A stretch of DNA of 64,000 nt, from assembly GCA_003550325.1 (NCBI GenBank), contig QKWP01001680.1, positions 1 to 64,000 of the forward strand, given 5' to 3'. Positions within the stretch are counted from its first letter, which is position 1, and the number at the start of each line of letters is the position of its first letter. Under the pieces are notes generated by a model. That model did not search any database, was not told where the DNA came from, and saw only the letters and a program-made list of their open reading frames with translations. The translations under genes and the position numbers were made by a program. Positions 21,224-31,993 of the stretch are shown here, in pieces. The stretch comes from Gigaspora rosea (taxonomy: Eukaryota > Glomeromycota > Glomeromycetes > Diversisporales > Gigasporaceae).

Positions 21224-22750
21224 ATGTCTTATTTATCTTTTTTTTTATATTATAACTATATTACTTTTTAATTATATTCATCCCGTACAAAATCAGCTAT
21301 TGTACTTTTATGGTGGTAGTGACTTCAAATCATACTATACTGGCACTAAAAAATTGTATTATTATGGATCTTTTGATTTTTATTTTTTTTTATATAGATT
21401 TAAATAATTTATCTCTGGATGGAAATACCGTTATTGATTCATCTAAATGGATTCAAGTCACTAAGAATAAAAATACCAGTTTAGCACACTGGCCTTTTTT
21501 AGGTGGTATATCAAATGAAAAACTTTTCTTTGCTACATCGGCTTCTTATGGGACATCTGCTGGCGTATATATTGATATATTTGACACTATGTCAAACCAA
21601 TGGAAAACAAATTTTAGTTTCACGGGGAAACCTAGTCAATCTTTTGAAGACTTTAAACCTTGGATTACCGATGGAAGTACTGGAAAGGCTTACTCACTTC
21701 AATATATTCCTGGCATTGTAGAAATTTTTGATACAGTCAACTATGCGTGGACAAATAGTTCAGTAATTCCACAAACATATCCAACTTTTTACAGCTTATC
21801 TTTATCAAGTCTATACGGTCCACCTCAAGTTTTGTTATCAAGTGGAGTAATATTATATTTTTCTAGTGAACCTTCATCTTCAACTACAACTAGCAATACA
21901 GCATCAATGAACAGTATATTATCGTATAATATCAAGACAGATTCATGGCAATTTGTTGTAAATATTTATCTTTAATACAGTATATTGAAGATTATTTATA
22001 TTTAATTTCAATTAAATAACTAATTTTTGTGTGTAATATATAGAATACTACAGGTCAAGTACCTAGTTTACGTAGTGATTACACAGCTGTTTTAAGTAAG
22101 TATTCGCAAATTCAAAAATCAAAAAAAAACTTTTAAATGAATTATTATTTACATTATTTATTAACTTTTAGCTTCGGACGGACGCATTATTATATATGGT
22201 GGAACGAGCAATAAATTACCTGCCACCCCGTCCATCGTAGTTCTAAATGCTTCTAATTATGTGTGGTCAACGCCATTAGAAATAAATGCCGTTGGACCAT
22301 TAACTGAACATACATCAATTATGGTTAATAATTATATGATTGCAGCATTTGGTAATTATAATTATTTTATATTTATATACAATATATTAAAGAATTATTA
22401 ACGGTTAATGTCATTATTCATAGGTAAAAATGTGACAGAAAGAAATTCTCTTTTACAAAATAATAAAAACATTTATAAATTAGATATATCGGATCCATTA
22501 ACTTATAAATGGTCTGTATTATCAATTTATAATGATACTACTACAAAATCTATTTTACCACCATCAGCGACTCCTGATTCGACATTTAGTAGCTTGTCGA
22601 ATTATTCATCCTCGAATAATGATGGTTTATTTTTAGGGATTGGTGTTGCCGCAGCTGTGGTAATCATTTTAGCTTTTGCTGGATTTTTTTTTTTATAAGA
22701 AATCAAAACCAAAATATATTGCAACTGCTGGTAGCAATGCTATTGGCTAA
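21224..22750 (+). CDS. Kelch-repeat membrane protein, copy A (five exons, two homopolymer frameshifts)
   Basis: Proposed exons: 21224-21366, 21398-21957, 22044-22095, 22172-22351, 22424-22750. The last three introns have GT...AG ends. The ectodomain has kelch features: GG doublets (YGGSDF, IYGGTSN), and spaced W and Y residues (SKWIQV, NQWKTNF, YAWTNSS, YVWSTPL, YKWSVLS). A Ser/Thr-rich stalk is followed by one membrane segment (GLFLGIGVAAAVVIILAFAG) and a short basic tail. By comparison with copy B, exon 1 encodes a signal peptide, but here a T9 run shifts the frame right after the start. A second extra T after the membrane segment makes an early stop at 22698 instead of 22750. The gap 21367-21397 joins KLYYY to DLNNLSLD only if removed, yet lacks a GT donor. 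Kelch beta-propellers are protein-binding; the ligand is unknown. Either sequencing error in T runs or a decaying gene. Confidence 0.75.
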
Positions 22751-22962
22751 TGTGAATTTAATCTTTTTGCTAGTTAATTGAAAGTATATTAAAAACTTTT
22801 CAGTTTTTTAACGTATTATCATATTTCAAATCATTTAATGTACTATTTACAAGATTCTATTCAAAATATTTCGTTAATATTATAATATACTTACAATAAA
22901 TTGACTAGTTAACACACACCATAATGAATTTTATGTCATGATTTTGGCATACATTTGCAAAT

Positions 22963-23747
22963 TAAGGATAGGAATCATATGGAGTGTCTTCAATTAAAAG
23001 GGCCCATTTTTACATATATTTTATTTTGAGATATTTGAGTTTAATTATTTGTTTTGATTTTCGGACTGATCCGGGATCAATCAAATTTCACGATATTGAT
23101 TGGTTAAAGACGGCAGGTGACTATCGGGTAAACTCGTGACGTGTTGGCTCTACGCAGCCTCATGTAATTTTTCTTTTTACATTATCTTGATTTTTTATTA
23201 TGTAATTCGACTTTCATTTATAATTAAAAAAAGTCAATCATGTCAAAATTTATATGAATTTAACGAAAACTCATTTTTCAAAAAAATGTAAAAATGGGCC
23301 CTTTTAATTAAAGACACCCCATATAGTCATTAGTCGATTAGTCGACGATTAGTCGACTAATCGACTAAATTTTTTTATAGTCAGTCGATCGATTAATCGA
23401 TTAGTCGATTAATCGACTAGTCGATTAGTCGATTAGTCGATTAGTCGATTAGTCGATTAGTCGATTAGTCTATTTTTTTTTGTAGATTTATTGACTAGCG
23501 AATTAATCAACTAATCGATTAATCGACTAATCAACTAATCGACTAGTCGATTAGTTGATTAATCGACTAATCGACTAACCAACTAGTCGATTAGTTGACT
23601 ATTCGATTAGTCGACTAATCGATTAGTCGATTAGTCGACTAATCGATTAGTCGATTAATCGGTTAGTCGATTTTTAGTCAGTCGACGACTAACAGTTTTA
23701 GTCGACTGACTAATCGACTAAAAATTTTTAACCGATTCCTATCCTTA
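22963..23747. mobile_element. hAT-like MITE made of TCGATTAGTCGA words, with nested MITE
   Basis: Flanked by TTGCAAAT on both sides (22955-22962 and 23748-23755); copy B shows the single uninterrupted TTTGCAAATAATAC near 48657. The termini TAAGGATAGGAATC and GATTCCTATCCTTA are inverted. From 23330 to about 23720 the sequence is almost only TAGTCGATTAATCGACTA-type words in both orientations. The stretch 22981-23320 is a nested MITE. Confidence 0.9.
22981..23320. mobile_element. Nested MITE with AAAAGGGCCC TIR
   Basis: GGAGTGTCTTCAATTAAAAG and CTTTTAATTAAAGACACCCC are inverted and continue into GGGCCCATTTTTAC / GTAAAAATGGGCCC. ATAT flanks both ends. The element lies just inside the left end of the hAT-like MITE. 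Confidence 0.85.
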
Positions 23748-24149
23748 TTGCAAATGATACAAATTCTAATTTACTGTATATTGAAGTACGAAGTATTAAA
23801 GAACATATTAAAAAACTAGAAAACTATGTGATACCATCACAGCACCAAAGTATTTTAACCGTATGTATTACATAATATCCGTAAAAACATTATATAGACG
23901 AACTCTTAATCAGCTGGCATGGATGGATTATTTCTCTCGTATTGTTTTATTTTAATACAATCGTACATATACGTGTGAATTTACATGACAAATCTGATTG
24001 GTTAGCTTTTATAAGCCTAGAGATAGCATTTCCCCAGGTGACGTCGAATGACGCGATTTATTGACTATGTTATGCATACAAAATTTGCTATTTTAATCCA
24101 CCAATAATAATGATTATTTATTCGTGCTACTCCACGCAAAAAGAGGATA

Positions 24150-24627
24150 CAGTCAACCAGTGCATAAATCCCAAAAGTATGTGAATCTTGTGCACATTGT
24201 ACACATAACTTATGTGAACAATTTTAAAGATATGTGCACTATATAGCTTTGGCATCATTAGATTTATACTAAATGTATATACAATAAATTATGTGCACAT
24301 CTTCTGTATTTACTAGTAATTTTGGTGCACTATTTAGCCCAAAGTATGTGAATTTCTTGCACATTTCTGGCTAAAAATATGTGAAACTTTTTAAAAACAT
24401 GTGCACATGAGCACATTGTGCACATAGATTTTATGCACTGAAGTCACACCTTCTCTATAATCACACGATTTTTTTATTTGAACTTTTTTAAAATGTGCTT
24501 ATAAAGAGGTTGTACTTTTATGAGGTATTTTTTATATGTTTAATAGTAGATCTTTTAAATAAAAATGTGATAGAGAGAGGTTTTTATATGATGTGATTAT
24601 AGAGGTGATTGTATAGGGGGTTAACTG
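24150..24627. mobile_element. TA-flanked MITE (CAGTCAACC family), copy A, interrupted
   Basis: CAGTCAAC at the left and GGTTAACTG at the right, each bordered by TA. The inner CCTTCTCTATAATCACACG and GTGATTATAGAGGTGATTG pair. Orthologous to the uninterrupted 51130-51333 in copy B. The extra 283 bp is the nested element at 24158-24440. Confidence 0.85.
24158..24440. mobile_element. Nested TIR element, CAGTGCATAAA termini
   Basis: CAGTGCATAAATC and GATTTTATGCACTG are inverted. The interior repeats TGTGCACAT and ATGTGCAC words. Absent from copy B. The flanks CAGTCAAC / AAGTCACA suggest a diverged target duplication of about 8 bp. Confidence 0.8.
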
Positions 24628-24628
24628 T

Positions 24629-25151
24629 AGTCCAAAAAATAACTATTGTATTTTCATAACAAACTAGCAACTCTAGTAAGATAAATGTAATTATATGATT
24701 TTATAAGTTTTTGAAATTTTACAAAGATCGTATTATGAGCTATTATTGATTTGAATAGCCACTATCACGTCAAGTATTTGCAACAACATGCGCAAGTTAG
24801 TTTTGCGAATGTTCTATGTATCGATTTTGTGGCATGTATATATGCAAAAATAAAAATTAGGCTTGTTATATCGCCAAACATACTATATTTTTATATCGAA
24901 ATAAAAAAATTTTTTTACCATTACGCAAAACAAAATTTACAAAATAATATTAAAATTTTTCTTTGTACCTGGTGTTGTGCATCTGATAATAGTTTTAACG
25001 TTTCTAAAATGATCAAGTGAGATTATACAAAAATCAGCATAGTGAACATCAAAAAAGTTGACCTTCTCATATTTCGATTACATACAATTTCCAAAAATTA
25101 TTTCTTCTACACGACATTGCACAAGGTAGCAATTTGCTAAAAATGTATACC
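24629..25151. other. No gene confirmed
   Basis: An open frame at about 24751-25020 lacks any recognisable motif and has ambiguous composition. I would not annotate it as a gene. Confidence 0.4.
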
Positions 25152-25518
25152 TAAGGCCACGCAAAGTTGATTATTCGTTTTGCATTACATGGAATCTGAA
25201 AACTTGGTTCGGTCGGTCGTTTTTTTTTTTAATTTATGTAAGTTAATAAAATTTTGTTCAAATGTAAGATTAGGCAAGGTTAATTTTTCATTTTGCATAG
25301 CAAGGAATCAAAAACATTGGTCAGCAGTCATATTTTTTCCATCAGTCCTATCGGACAATTATGAGAAATTAAGGTTTCCATCGGATGACGCCGGATGAGA
25401 ATAGCGGAAAAAAAATAATTGGCAAAAATCAAATAATTGGCATAATTGGAATCTAAAAAGTTAAAATTTGAAAAAATTGAGGGCAGGCAAAACGAGAATT
25501 CAACTTTGTGTGACCTAA
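25152..25518. mobile_element. MITE, CACAAAGTTGA-TIR family, copy 1
   Basis: TAAGGCCACGCAAAGTTGAT and TTCAACTTTGTGTGACCTAA are inverted. Interior landmarks (TTTTGCATTACATGGAAT, AGCAAGGAATCAAAAA, AATTGGCATAATTGGAATCT) recur in the same order at 43597-43930. The ORF inside has no recognisable product. Confidence 0.8.
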
Positions 25519-26092
25519 CACAGAGTTCGTCCGTTTAATATTTTAGATTGGTCATCTTCAGAAAATGTGACCAGAGTGATGGAAAACAATACGACAATTA
25601 TTATTTACTTACGTTTGTCGTATTGATGTGTTATGATAATAGCGACGACGCAGTTATAGAAATATGAAACTCAAATATGCTTAAATTTACCAATTTTATC
25701 TAACTAACTACCTACATTATCTATATAATTTACTTTTGTGTAGGTATGCTTTAATGTTTTTGATTTAATGCACTAAAACATGTTCTAATTGTGGAAAAAA
25801 ACTCTGATCCGACTGTGACGATTCCCATTTTAATTTGCAATTATTGCGACATTTTGATCATTTGGATGATTAATGTCGTATAATAATTATCATATTTTTG
25901 TAATACTTGCTTAGCTATCCTTTCAGATTGTTCACTCCTATTAACTTGAATTATATGACTTCAATAACATATATGTACAACTTCGATATATATAAAAATA
26001 TCAAATTAATAAAAATTATTGCTATTAAATATAAAATCAATAATAATAAGAAATTTTTGATATAAATTTATGCTATCTAATAATAAATTTAC
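25519..26092. other. No gene seen
   Basis: Spacer between a MITE and the Helitron-like remnant. ACGACAATTATTATTT near 25595 and TAATAATTATCAT near 25880 may be a weak inverted pair. Confidence 0.4.
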
Positions 26093-28100
26093 ATGCTAAT
26101 TACTATAATGTCGACTTACACCTTTTATTATTATAATATGAATAACTTCAATACTGAATATGAAGATTTAATTAATGATCATAATGATCAACTTTCAGAT
26201 CCTGAAAACAATTCTCAAAACATAATATTTTGGAGACAAACCCTAGATTTAATAAAACTTCAAAACCATCTGCATGATGTAATATTTTATGATTTTCCTG
26301 GTGTTGCATGTGCCTATTGTTCTATTTTAATGTTCACTTCAGAAATTTCACAGAAATTATTCAATGAAATTTTGAATATCCATTAAATTGGAAATTTCCA
26401 AATAAAAAATTACATTTTTATCCCAATTAGAATATACAAAAAGTTGCTATATGCAGGTCATGTAAATGTAAACAAATAAACCTTTACCTCCAGACTTTCA
26501 CCAATTCCTAATGTAATTGCAGCTGCTCCAATTACCTGTACATTTACAATGCTCACTAGGAAGAAATGCAGGAAGCAATCCTTATACAAACTATAGATAT
26601 CTTAAAGGTTCTTTTGGATATTCAGTAATTTTTACGCATTAGCTTTATATTCTGGAGAATTGGGAGCATTTTTATACAACATGGAATCCATACCAAACTA
26701 GTATCATCCAACATTATATAATGCAGTTACCTGGTTAAAAAGAAACAACCCATACTTATATCACTTTAAACCAAGTTGGTCAACAATAACTAATAATAAA
26801 AATATCGATTTTTCCATTAGCACAACAACAATATAATAATTCAAATAATGTAAAAAAAACCTTCATAATATAAGAGACATTGTAGTTCCAAATTATAATT
26901 TTGAAGATTTTAACTAACAACATTTAATGATAAATTTTAGGTTGCTGCTAAATTCAAATATAAGCATTCAATCTCAATTGGAAATGACCATCTTGAACTA
27001 CTGCTATTTTCTGACTTATTTCCTTATGGCACAAGTTCTTTTAATAAAAATAATAAACAAACAACTTATGGTAAATATATTAAGAATAATAACCTATTAT
27101 GCCCAGACCCAAGATTTTGTTTACATTGGTTTTGGCCATGATGGTTATACAGTATATACACTTAGATAAGCTATGCATCTGTCAAAATACACAAAGATTT
27201 GCTCACAAAAAAAATTTTTACCAACTGCAGGAGAATTGTTAAATTATAGTGCATATGGCTCAAATTTATTAATAAATGAATTATTAACAACAACTTTACC
27301 AAGCTTTTTACATACTGGAGATACTATTTTTACGAAAAAGTCTCAATTTAAATGCAATTCCAAATAATCTAGGTCTTTCTCCAACTATTTATACTCTGAT
27401 AATAGCAGAAAGTAATTGTTATCAAAACCGACAATAGTGATATAGTATCTTCAAATTTTCTTTTATTTTCTGTATTGCATTATAGTCATCATTTAAATTC
27501 TGTACAAAATAATCTTTAGAAAAAAAATGTAAATATATGTAAATGGACAAATGGATTTATTACTTTGAATATGACAATTTTCAAAATTGTAATGCAATTC
27601 ATATATATAAAGTTATGGGTAAAAGCAGATATTTTGAATAATAAATAACCTGATCCTAATTATGAACCAGAGCTATATAACTTAGTTCTTAAATACCAAG
27701 TACATTTTTGTTTTATACATTTGTAGCACCAATTAGTAAATATTGCTATAAAGGATTTCTAACACCACTTTTAGAATCTACCTATAAAAATAAAATTCTC
27801 TTCATTACATATATTATTGAATTAAAAAAGAAGACAGATAGATTGTTTTATACTATTCTAAAACACTAATAATTTGGCAAGTATATATAAACTTTCTAAT
27901 AAAATATTATATAAATATATAACAAAGTATGTTACTAAAGAGGATAGTTCTTTTGTCCCTTTTGTTCATTATCAAATGCAAGAAATAAAGGTCTTCAGGC
28001 AATGATTCTTCATAATTTAATAATTTTTCAAGCCATTTTTGAAATCAAAAATAACTTCCAGAACTTGTAATATAGTTGTCAATATCTATAGTTATTTTTG
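26093..28100 (+). pseudogene. Helitron-like protein remnant (region upstream of and into the Helitron-like N domain)
   Basis: A series of plus-strand segments, each in a different frame, that read in the order of a Helitron protein. 26093-26386 has GVACAYCSILMF, a CxxC-type motif near the N terminus. 26640-26700 has [14 protein letters not shown], followed by AVTWLKRNNPYLYHF. 27003-27140 has LFSDLFPYG, then TYGKYIKN and LLCPDPRFCLHWFWP. 27905-27945 has KYITKYVTKED. These phrases recall fungal Helitron/PIF1-type ORFs as I know them. Frameshifts and stops separate them, and neither the HUH replication motif nor the helicase motifs were found. Helitrons move by rolling-circle replication; this copy is dead. 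Confidence 0.6.
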
Positions 28101-28415
28101 ATTATGAAATTGAATATTTAATAGTTAAAGCAGCAAGTTGATTTTTGGACATATTGTATCCCATATATTGAGTCAATTGCAACAGCAGTTTTAAAAAATT
28201 TTCCTGGCTTAAAACATTACTATCTCAATTATTCTGAACTTGAGCTTCAATAAATTTGATAACAACTTTTAAATATCAAAAATAGCTATAAATGCTTTTT
28301 TGCAAAAATATTAAATTAAATAATTTAAATAACTTAACAAAAGTCATTTAAAAAAAAAACAAATTCAATACTCACCTGATTGTGCTTATTAAGCTATTCA
28401 TGTGGACTATATACC

Positions 28416-28988
28416 TAGAGGTTTGACTCAATGAATAATATTCACTAAATATTCAATGAATATTCAAAATTTGAATATAATTTTTTACTGAATGAATATT
28501 AAAATATTTAAAATTTCACCAAATATATTTATTGAATATTTATTGAATATATACTGTATGTTGTGCGTCAGATTAAAACTTGCATCAGATTGAATCTGAC
28601 GCATGTCAGATGACTATCAGTTGACCAGCATTAAATGATCGGCAACAACTGGCCTAAACTAACCTCTAACTTTACTGTAATTTTACTCTAACCCTAATCT
28701 AATTTAGGCTGGGTTTAATCTGACGCAAGAATCGATCTGACGCATGACATATATATATATATAATATTATAATATTATTTTATTTTTGATAATTTATTTG
28801 CAATTTTATTGGCTAATTTAAGTGAGATAGTTATATAATTTTTTAAAATTAAAATATATTTAATATTCAATAAATATTCAGTGAATATACAAATACCCTT
28901 CAAAATTTTTGAACAAAAATATTTGAATAATAAAATATTAAACAAATGAATATTCAAACACTTATTTTTTGAACAAGTCAGACCTCAA
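28416..28988. mobile_element. hAT-like MITE made of GAATATTC words, with nested MITE
   Basis: TAGAGGTTTGACTC at the left is inverted in AGTCAGACCTCAA at the right. The flanks TATATACC / TATATAAT are a weak 8-bp duplication. Both arms consist of TGAATATTCA / ATTCAATGAATA words. The short nested element at 28559-28748 splits it. Confidence 0.7.
28559..28748. mobile_element. Nested MITE, CGTCAGATTAAA termini
   Basis: ATGTTGTGCGTCAGATTAAA and TTTAATCTGACGCAAGAATC with a terminal TCTGACGCATGACAT form inverted ends. The unit GCGTCAGAT occurs four times, in both orientations. Interior GGTTAGTTTAGGCC complement; non-coding. Confidence 0.6.
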
Positions 28989-29299
28989 TATATAATTTAA
29001 GATTTTTTAAAGAAAACTTATTTCTATCTTGAATTAATTGCTTTAAATTTTTAATAATAATATGTATTCTGTCTTTGCTATTTCACAATTGCATTAATAT
29101 GCTTTTGTTAATTAAAAAAAAAGCATTATTAATTCTAAGTTGTTCTTCATACAAATTACAAACTGTAATCACATTACATGAACTATTTGCAACTGATCTT
29201 TTAATTTAGCCATTTCATTTTTTGATATTCTAAAAATCAAAAGTCAAAATTATATTATTATAAGCCTTTTGTAACAATTCATTTATTTCTTTTTTTTGA

Positions 29300-29740
29300 T
29301 CTTAAAAAATTAGAATCTCTGCTGATTCTCTATTTGAGAGATTTCTAAAAGCTTTCTAGCTCTATCAAGCTCAATCATTAGATAATTATAGCTCATAGTT
29401 ACATTATCTTGATGGGTATAACTCATGGCTATATTATCTTGAATAGTATCAAGTTGAGCCTCTTCTTGATTCAATCTTGCAAGATAATAATAATCATTAG
29501 CAACAATTTGATTGTAGTACTTTTGACAAATAATATATGTAGCTAAAAAAAAATAAGATTAGCAAGTTCTAGTATAGAGGGTTGAAGAAAAACAAGGCAT
29601 CTAACTACTGCTAGAGCATTAGCATTTTGTATTCTTTTTGGATTTATATCGCAATGTTTCAAGCCAATTGACTTACTATATTTTTAACTAAATTTGCAAA
29701 AATACATTGAGAAGTTTCTTCTGATTGCACTTGGAAAGTT
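29300..29740 (-). pseudogene. Coiled-coil protein remnant, unrecognised
   Basis: The minus strand from about 29500 to 29305 reads YYYLARLNQEEAQLDTIQ, then MSYNYLMIELDRARKLLEIS, ending NQQRF-stop. This helical segment is rich in L, E, Q and R with heptad-like spacing, suggesting a coiled coil. Upstream (about 29680-29560) another frame reads DINPKRIQNANALAVVRCLV and FLQPSILELANLI, which also looks like protein. The two pieces are separated by a frame change and could be two exons or a frameshifted gene. No enzymatic motif is visible and no function can be assigned. Confidence 0.4.
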
Positions 29741-30528
29741 AACACTATGAAAGAATATTTAAAAAAAAAATCTAATTAGTAAACTTATATTTTTATAGTT
29801 CAGTTTATATAAAACAGATTTTCAAACTTCGAGTCTTTCTTACTTTTTTGATAGAATAGTTTTTGTAAATTAATTAAGCTATTTGTTTTCTACTATTGAT
29901 TTTGATATCGATTTGTGGGTTTCTAATAATAATTGTCAGGGATAATGCTAAAAACAGATTATCCTGAAATTTTGATTTATTTTATATTAAATTTTAAAAT
30001 TTTTTTGAGATGTTTTTTTTGGTTTTGTCTTATGAAATTAGAGTAAGATTTGGGTAAATATTTGATAGTTAAAGAGTACTGTAAATATAAATTTAGCAGG
30101 ACTTATTATCGAGGAAGTTTTTTTAGTACAGCTCTGTGCAAATTTTTAAAAAAACAATTATTAAAAATTAATGCAGATTTGCAACCCTATCAGCGATCGT
30201 TAAAGAAATTTTTTTTATTTTCTGCACAAATTTAATTTTCTGTATAGATTTTTAATAATTAATATCAGAAAAGTTTTTATTAAAAGATCAATTATTAAAA
30301 ATCTGCAAAAATCTGGGACCCACAGCTATTAGTAAAGAAAAAAATTTTATATACATTTTTTTATTATTAAAAAAAAATATATTGTAATATACCAAATACT
30401 AATCCCACTACACTATATTGGAAATTACTATAAATTTCTAATTATTTTTATTTTATTATAACAATATTTATTTTAATATATAATAAATATAAATTTATAA
30501 TATAAAATTTTTTTTATTATTTTATTTT
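29741..30528. other. No feature seen
   Basis: AT-rich sequence. Short ORFs here (for example near 30050-30235) have no recognisable motif. Confidence 0.4.
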
Positions 30529-31090
30529 CACTACAAGAAAAAAAAAATCATCACTTTACCACAAGAATGCATACAAGAATACCATCAATTTACAACAAGA
30601 ACAATGTAATTCACCACAAGAAGATACCATCAATTCACTACAAAAATGCCATCAAGATTATGCAAGAATATCATATAATCACTACAAGAACATTGTTGAA
30701 TCAGCACAAGAACGCCACCATTTCACTACAAGAACACATACAATACCATCAATTCATTACAAGAGCACTATAATTCATCACAGAAACATATACAAGCACA
30801 CAACAAAAATACTGTCAAGTTACTACGTCATTTTACTTATCACAATGTTGAATTACTACAAAATACTATCACTTTATTGCAAGAAGCCTGTAAAATCAAA
30901 CAAGAACACTGTCGAATTACTACAACAGTGCTGTCAAATCACCACAAAAATACTGTCAAATTACTACAAGAAAGCTATCACTTTATCGCAAAAACACTGT
31001 TACTTTACCAAAAGAATGATATCGAATTACTACAAAAAGCTACCAAATTACCAAGAACGCCATATGATTACAAGAATCAGAAAAGTACTA
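30529..31090 (+). repeat. Array of CACTACAAGAA-like motifs (CACTA-type subterminal repeats)
   Basis: The sequence starts CACTACAAGAAAAA, like a CACTA transposon terminus. Variants (TTACTACAAGAA, TCACCACAAGAA, TTTACCACAAGAA, TTGCAAGAAG) follow at least 20 times at 20-35 bp spacing over 560 bp, all in one orientation. CACTA elements carry clustered subterminal motifs bound by their transposase. No opposite terminus (TTCTTGTAGTG) was found in the window, so this may be a single-ended fragment or an expanded subterminal region. The ORFs through it reflect the repetition and are not genes. Confidence 0.7.
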
Positions 31091-31497
31091 AAAAACTCAC
31101 AAAAATGCTATAAAAATCAAAAAATGTATTAGTATAAGCTGTAACAAAGCTAACAAAAAAAACAAATAAAAAAATAAAAAAATTACTTATCTTTATACTT
31201 ATATAGATATGTATAATCTACAAACTATTTTTTTTTCTGTTCTAAAGAAAAAGTAGCAAAAAAAATAATAATTAGAAACAAAAGAAAATAATAAATAAAA
31301 AAATAAATATAATAATAAGTTAAATAAAAAATAGAGAATCCAAAAAAACTTATAATAAAATGATCTAAAATAGATCATAACAATCTGATCATGATCTTGT
31401 GTATCATCAGCTATTTTAAGTTAAAAAAAATTTTAAATAAATAAATAAAGAAAAAATTGCATTAATAAAATAAAATAATAAATAAAAAGAAAATAAC

Positions 31498-31842
31498 TAA
31501 TAATCACCACAGGTGATTATCACCTGTGATCTACAATGCATAAAAAAATAAATAAAACAAACAACTTTTATTAAATAAAAATCAAATCTCTTTAATATTA
31601 GGGTAAGGGTGAGAACTGAGATAGGGCAGAGGGCATAGTTTATACCAAAATTTAGCAAGGAATTTTTTTTTGTATAAAAAAAAGTAGGTTCATAGACAAA
31701 ATTTTAGATTAGAAGCAATTTTAGCAACTTTTTAAAAAATTTTTTGTTTTTGTTACACAAAAATTGATCTACATGTTACATCTGATTCTGAATTTTAATT
31801 GGTAAATTGACTACAGGTGATAATCACCTGTGGTGTAAATTA
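31498..31842. mobile_element. MITE with self-palindromic TIRs (CACAGGTGATTATCACCTGT), copy 1
   Basis: CACCACAGGTGATTATCACC at the left and GGTGATAATCACCTGTGGTG at the right are inverted, and each is itself a palindrome. The interior (TTAGCAAGGAATTTTTTTTT, AGCAATTTTAGCAAC) matches copy 2 at 39653-39995 in inverted orientation. Confidence 0.85.
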
Positions 31843-31993
31843 GCAATTTCCAATAAAAAAATTAAAAAATTAAAAAAAAAATTAAAAAAAAGATTAAATA
31901 AATAATAATAAAAAAAAACAAAATCAATAAAAAAAATTAAAAATAAAAATAAGAAAAAAAATGTTAAAAATTAGAAAATACAGAATAAAAAAT

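Larger units (their letters stand above)
20190..24628 (+). repeat. Segmental duplication, copy A (partner 45525-51334)
   Basis: The block shares its order and most bases with copy B, including the kelch gene, its upstream region and the CAGTCAACC element at the right edge. Differences: copy A has the 785-bp hAT-like MITE at 22963-23747 and the nested element at 24158-24440. Copy B has TIR elements at 46052-46400 and 48958-50573, extra DNA at about 50645-51090, and an inverted segment next to 46400. The exonic parts are the best conserved. Confidence 0.9.

Noticed and set aside
21503-21721. 72-codon plus-strand ORF
   Set aside because: Out-of-frame shadow inside kelch exon 2.
24751-25020. 89-codon plus-strand ORF
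   Set aside because: No recognisable motif, ambiguous composition, and no second copy to test; left unannotated.
30567-31132. Overlapping plus-strand ORFs of 68-95 codons rich in K, N, T and Q
   Set aside because: All arise from the CACTACAAG motif array; several frames are open at once with no conserved protein motif.
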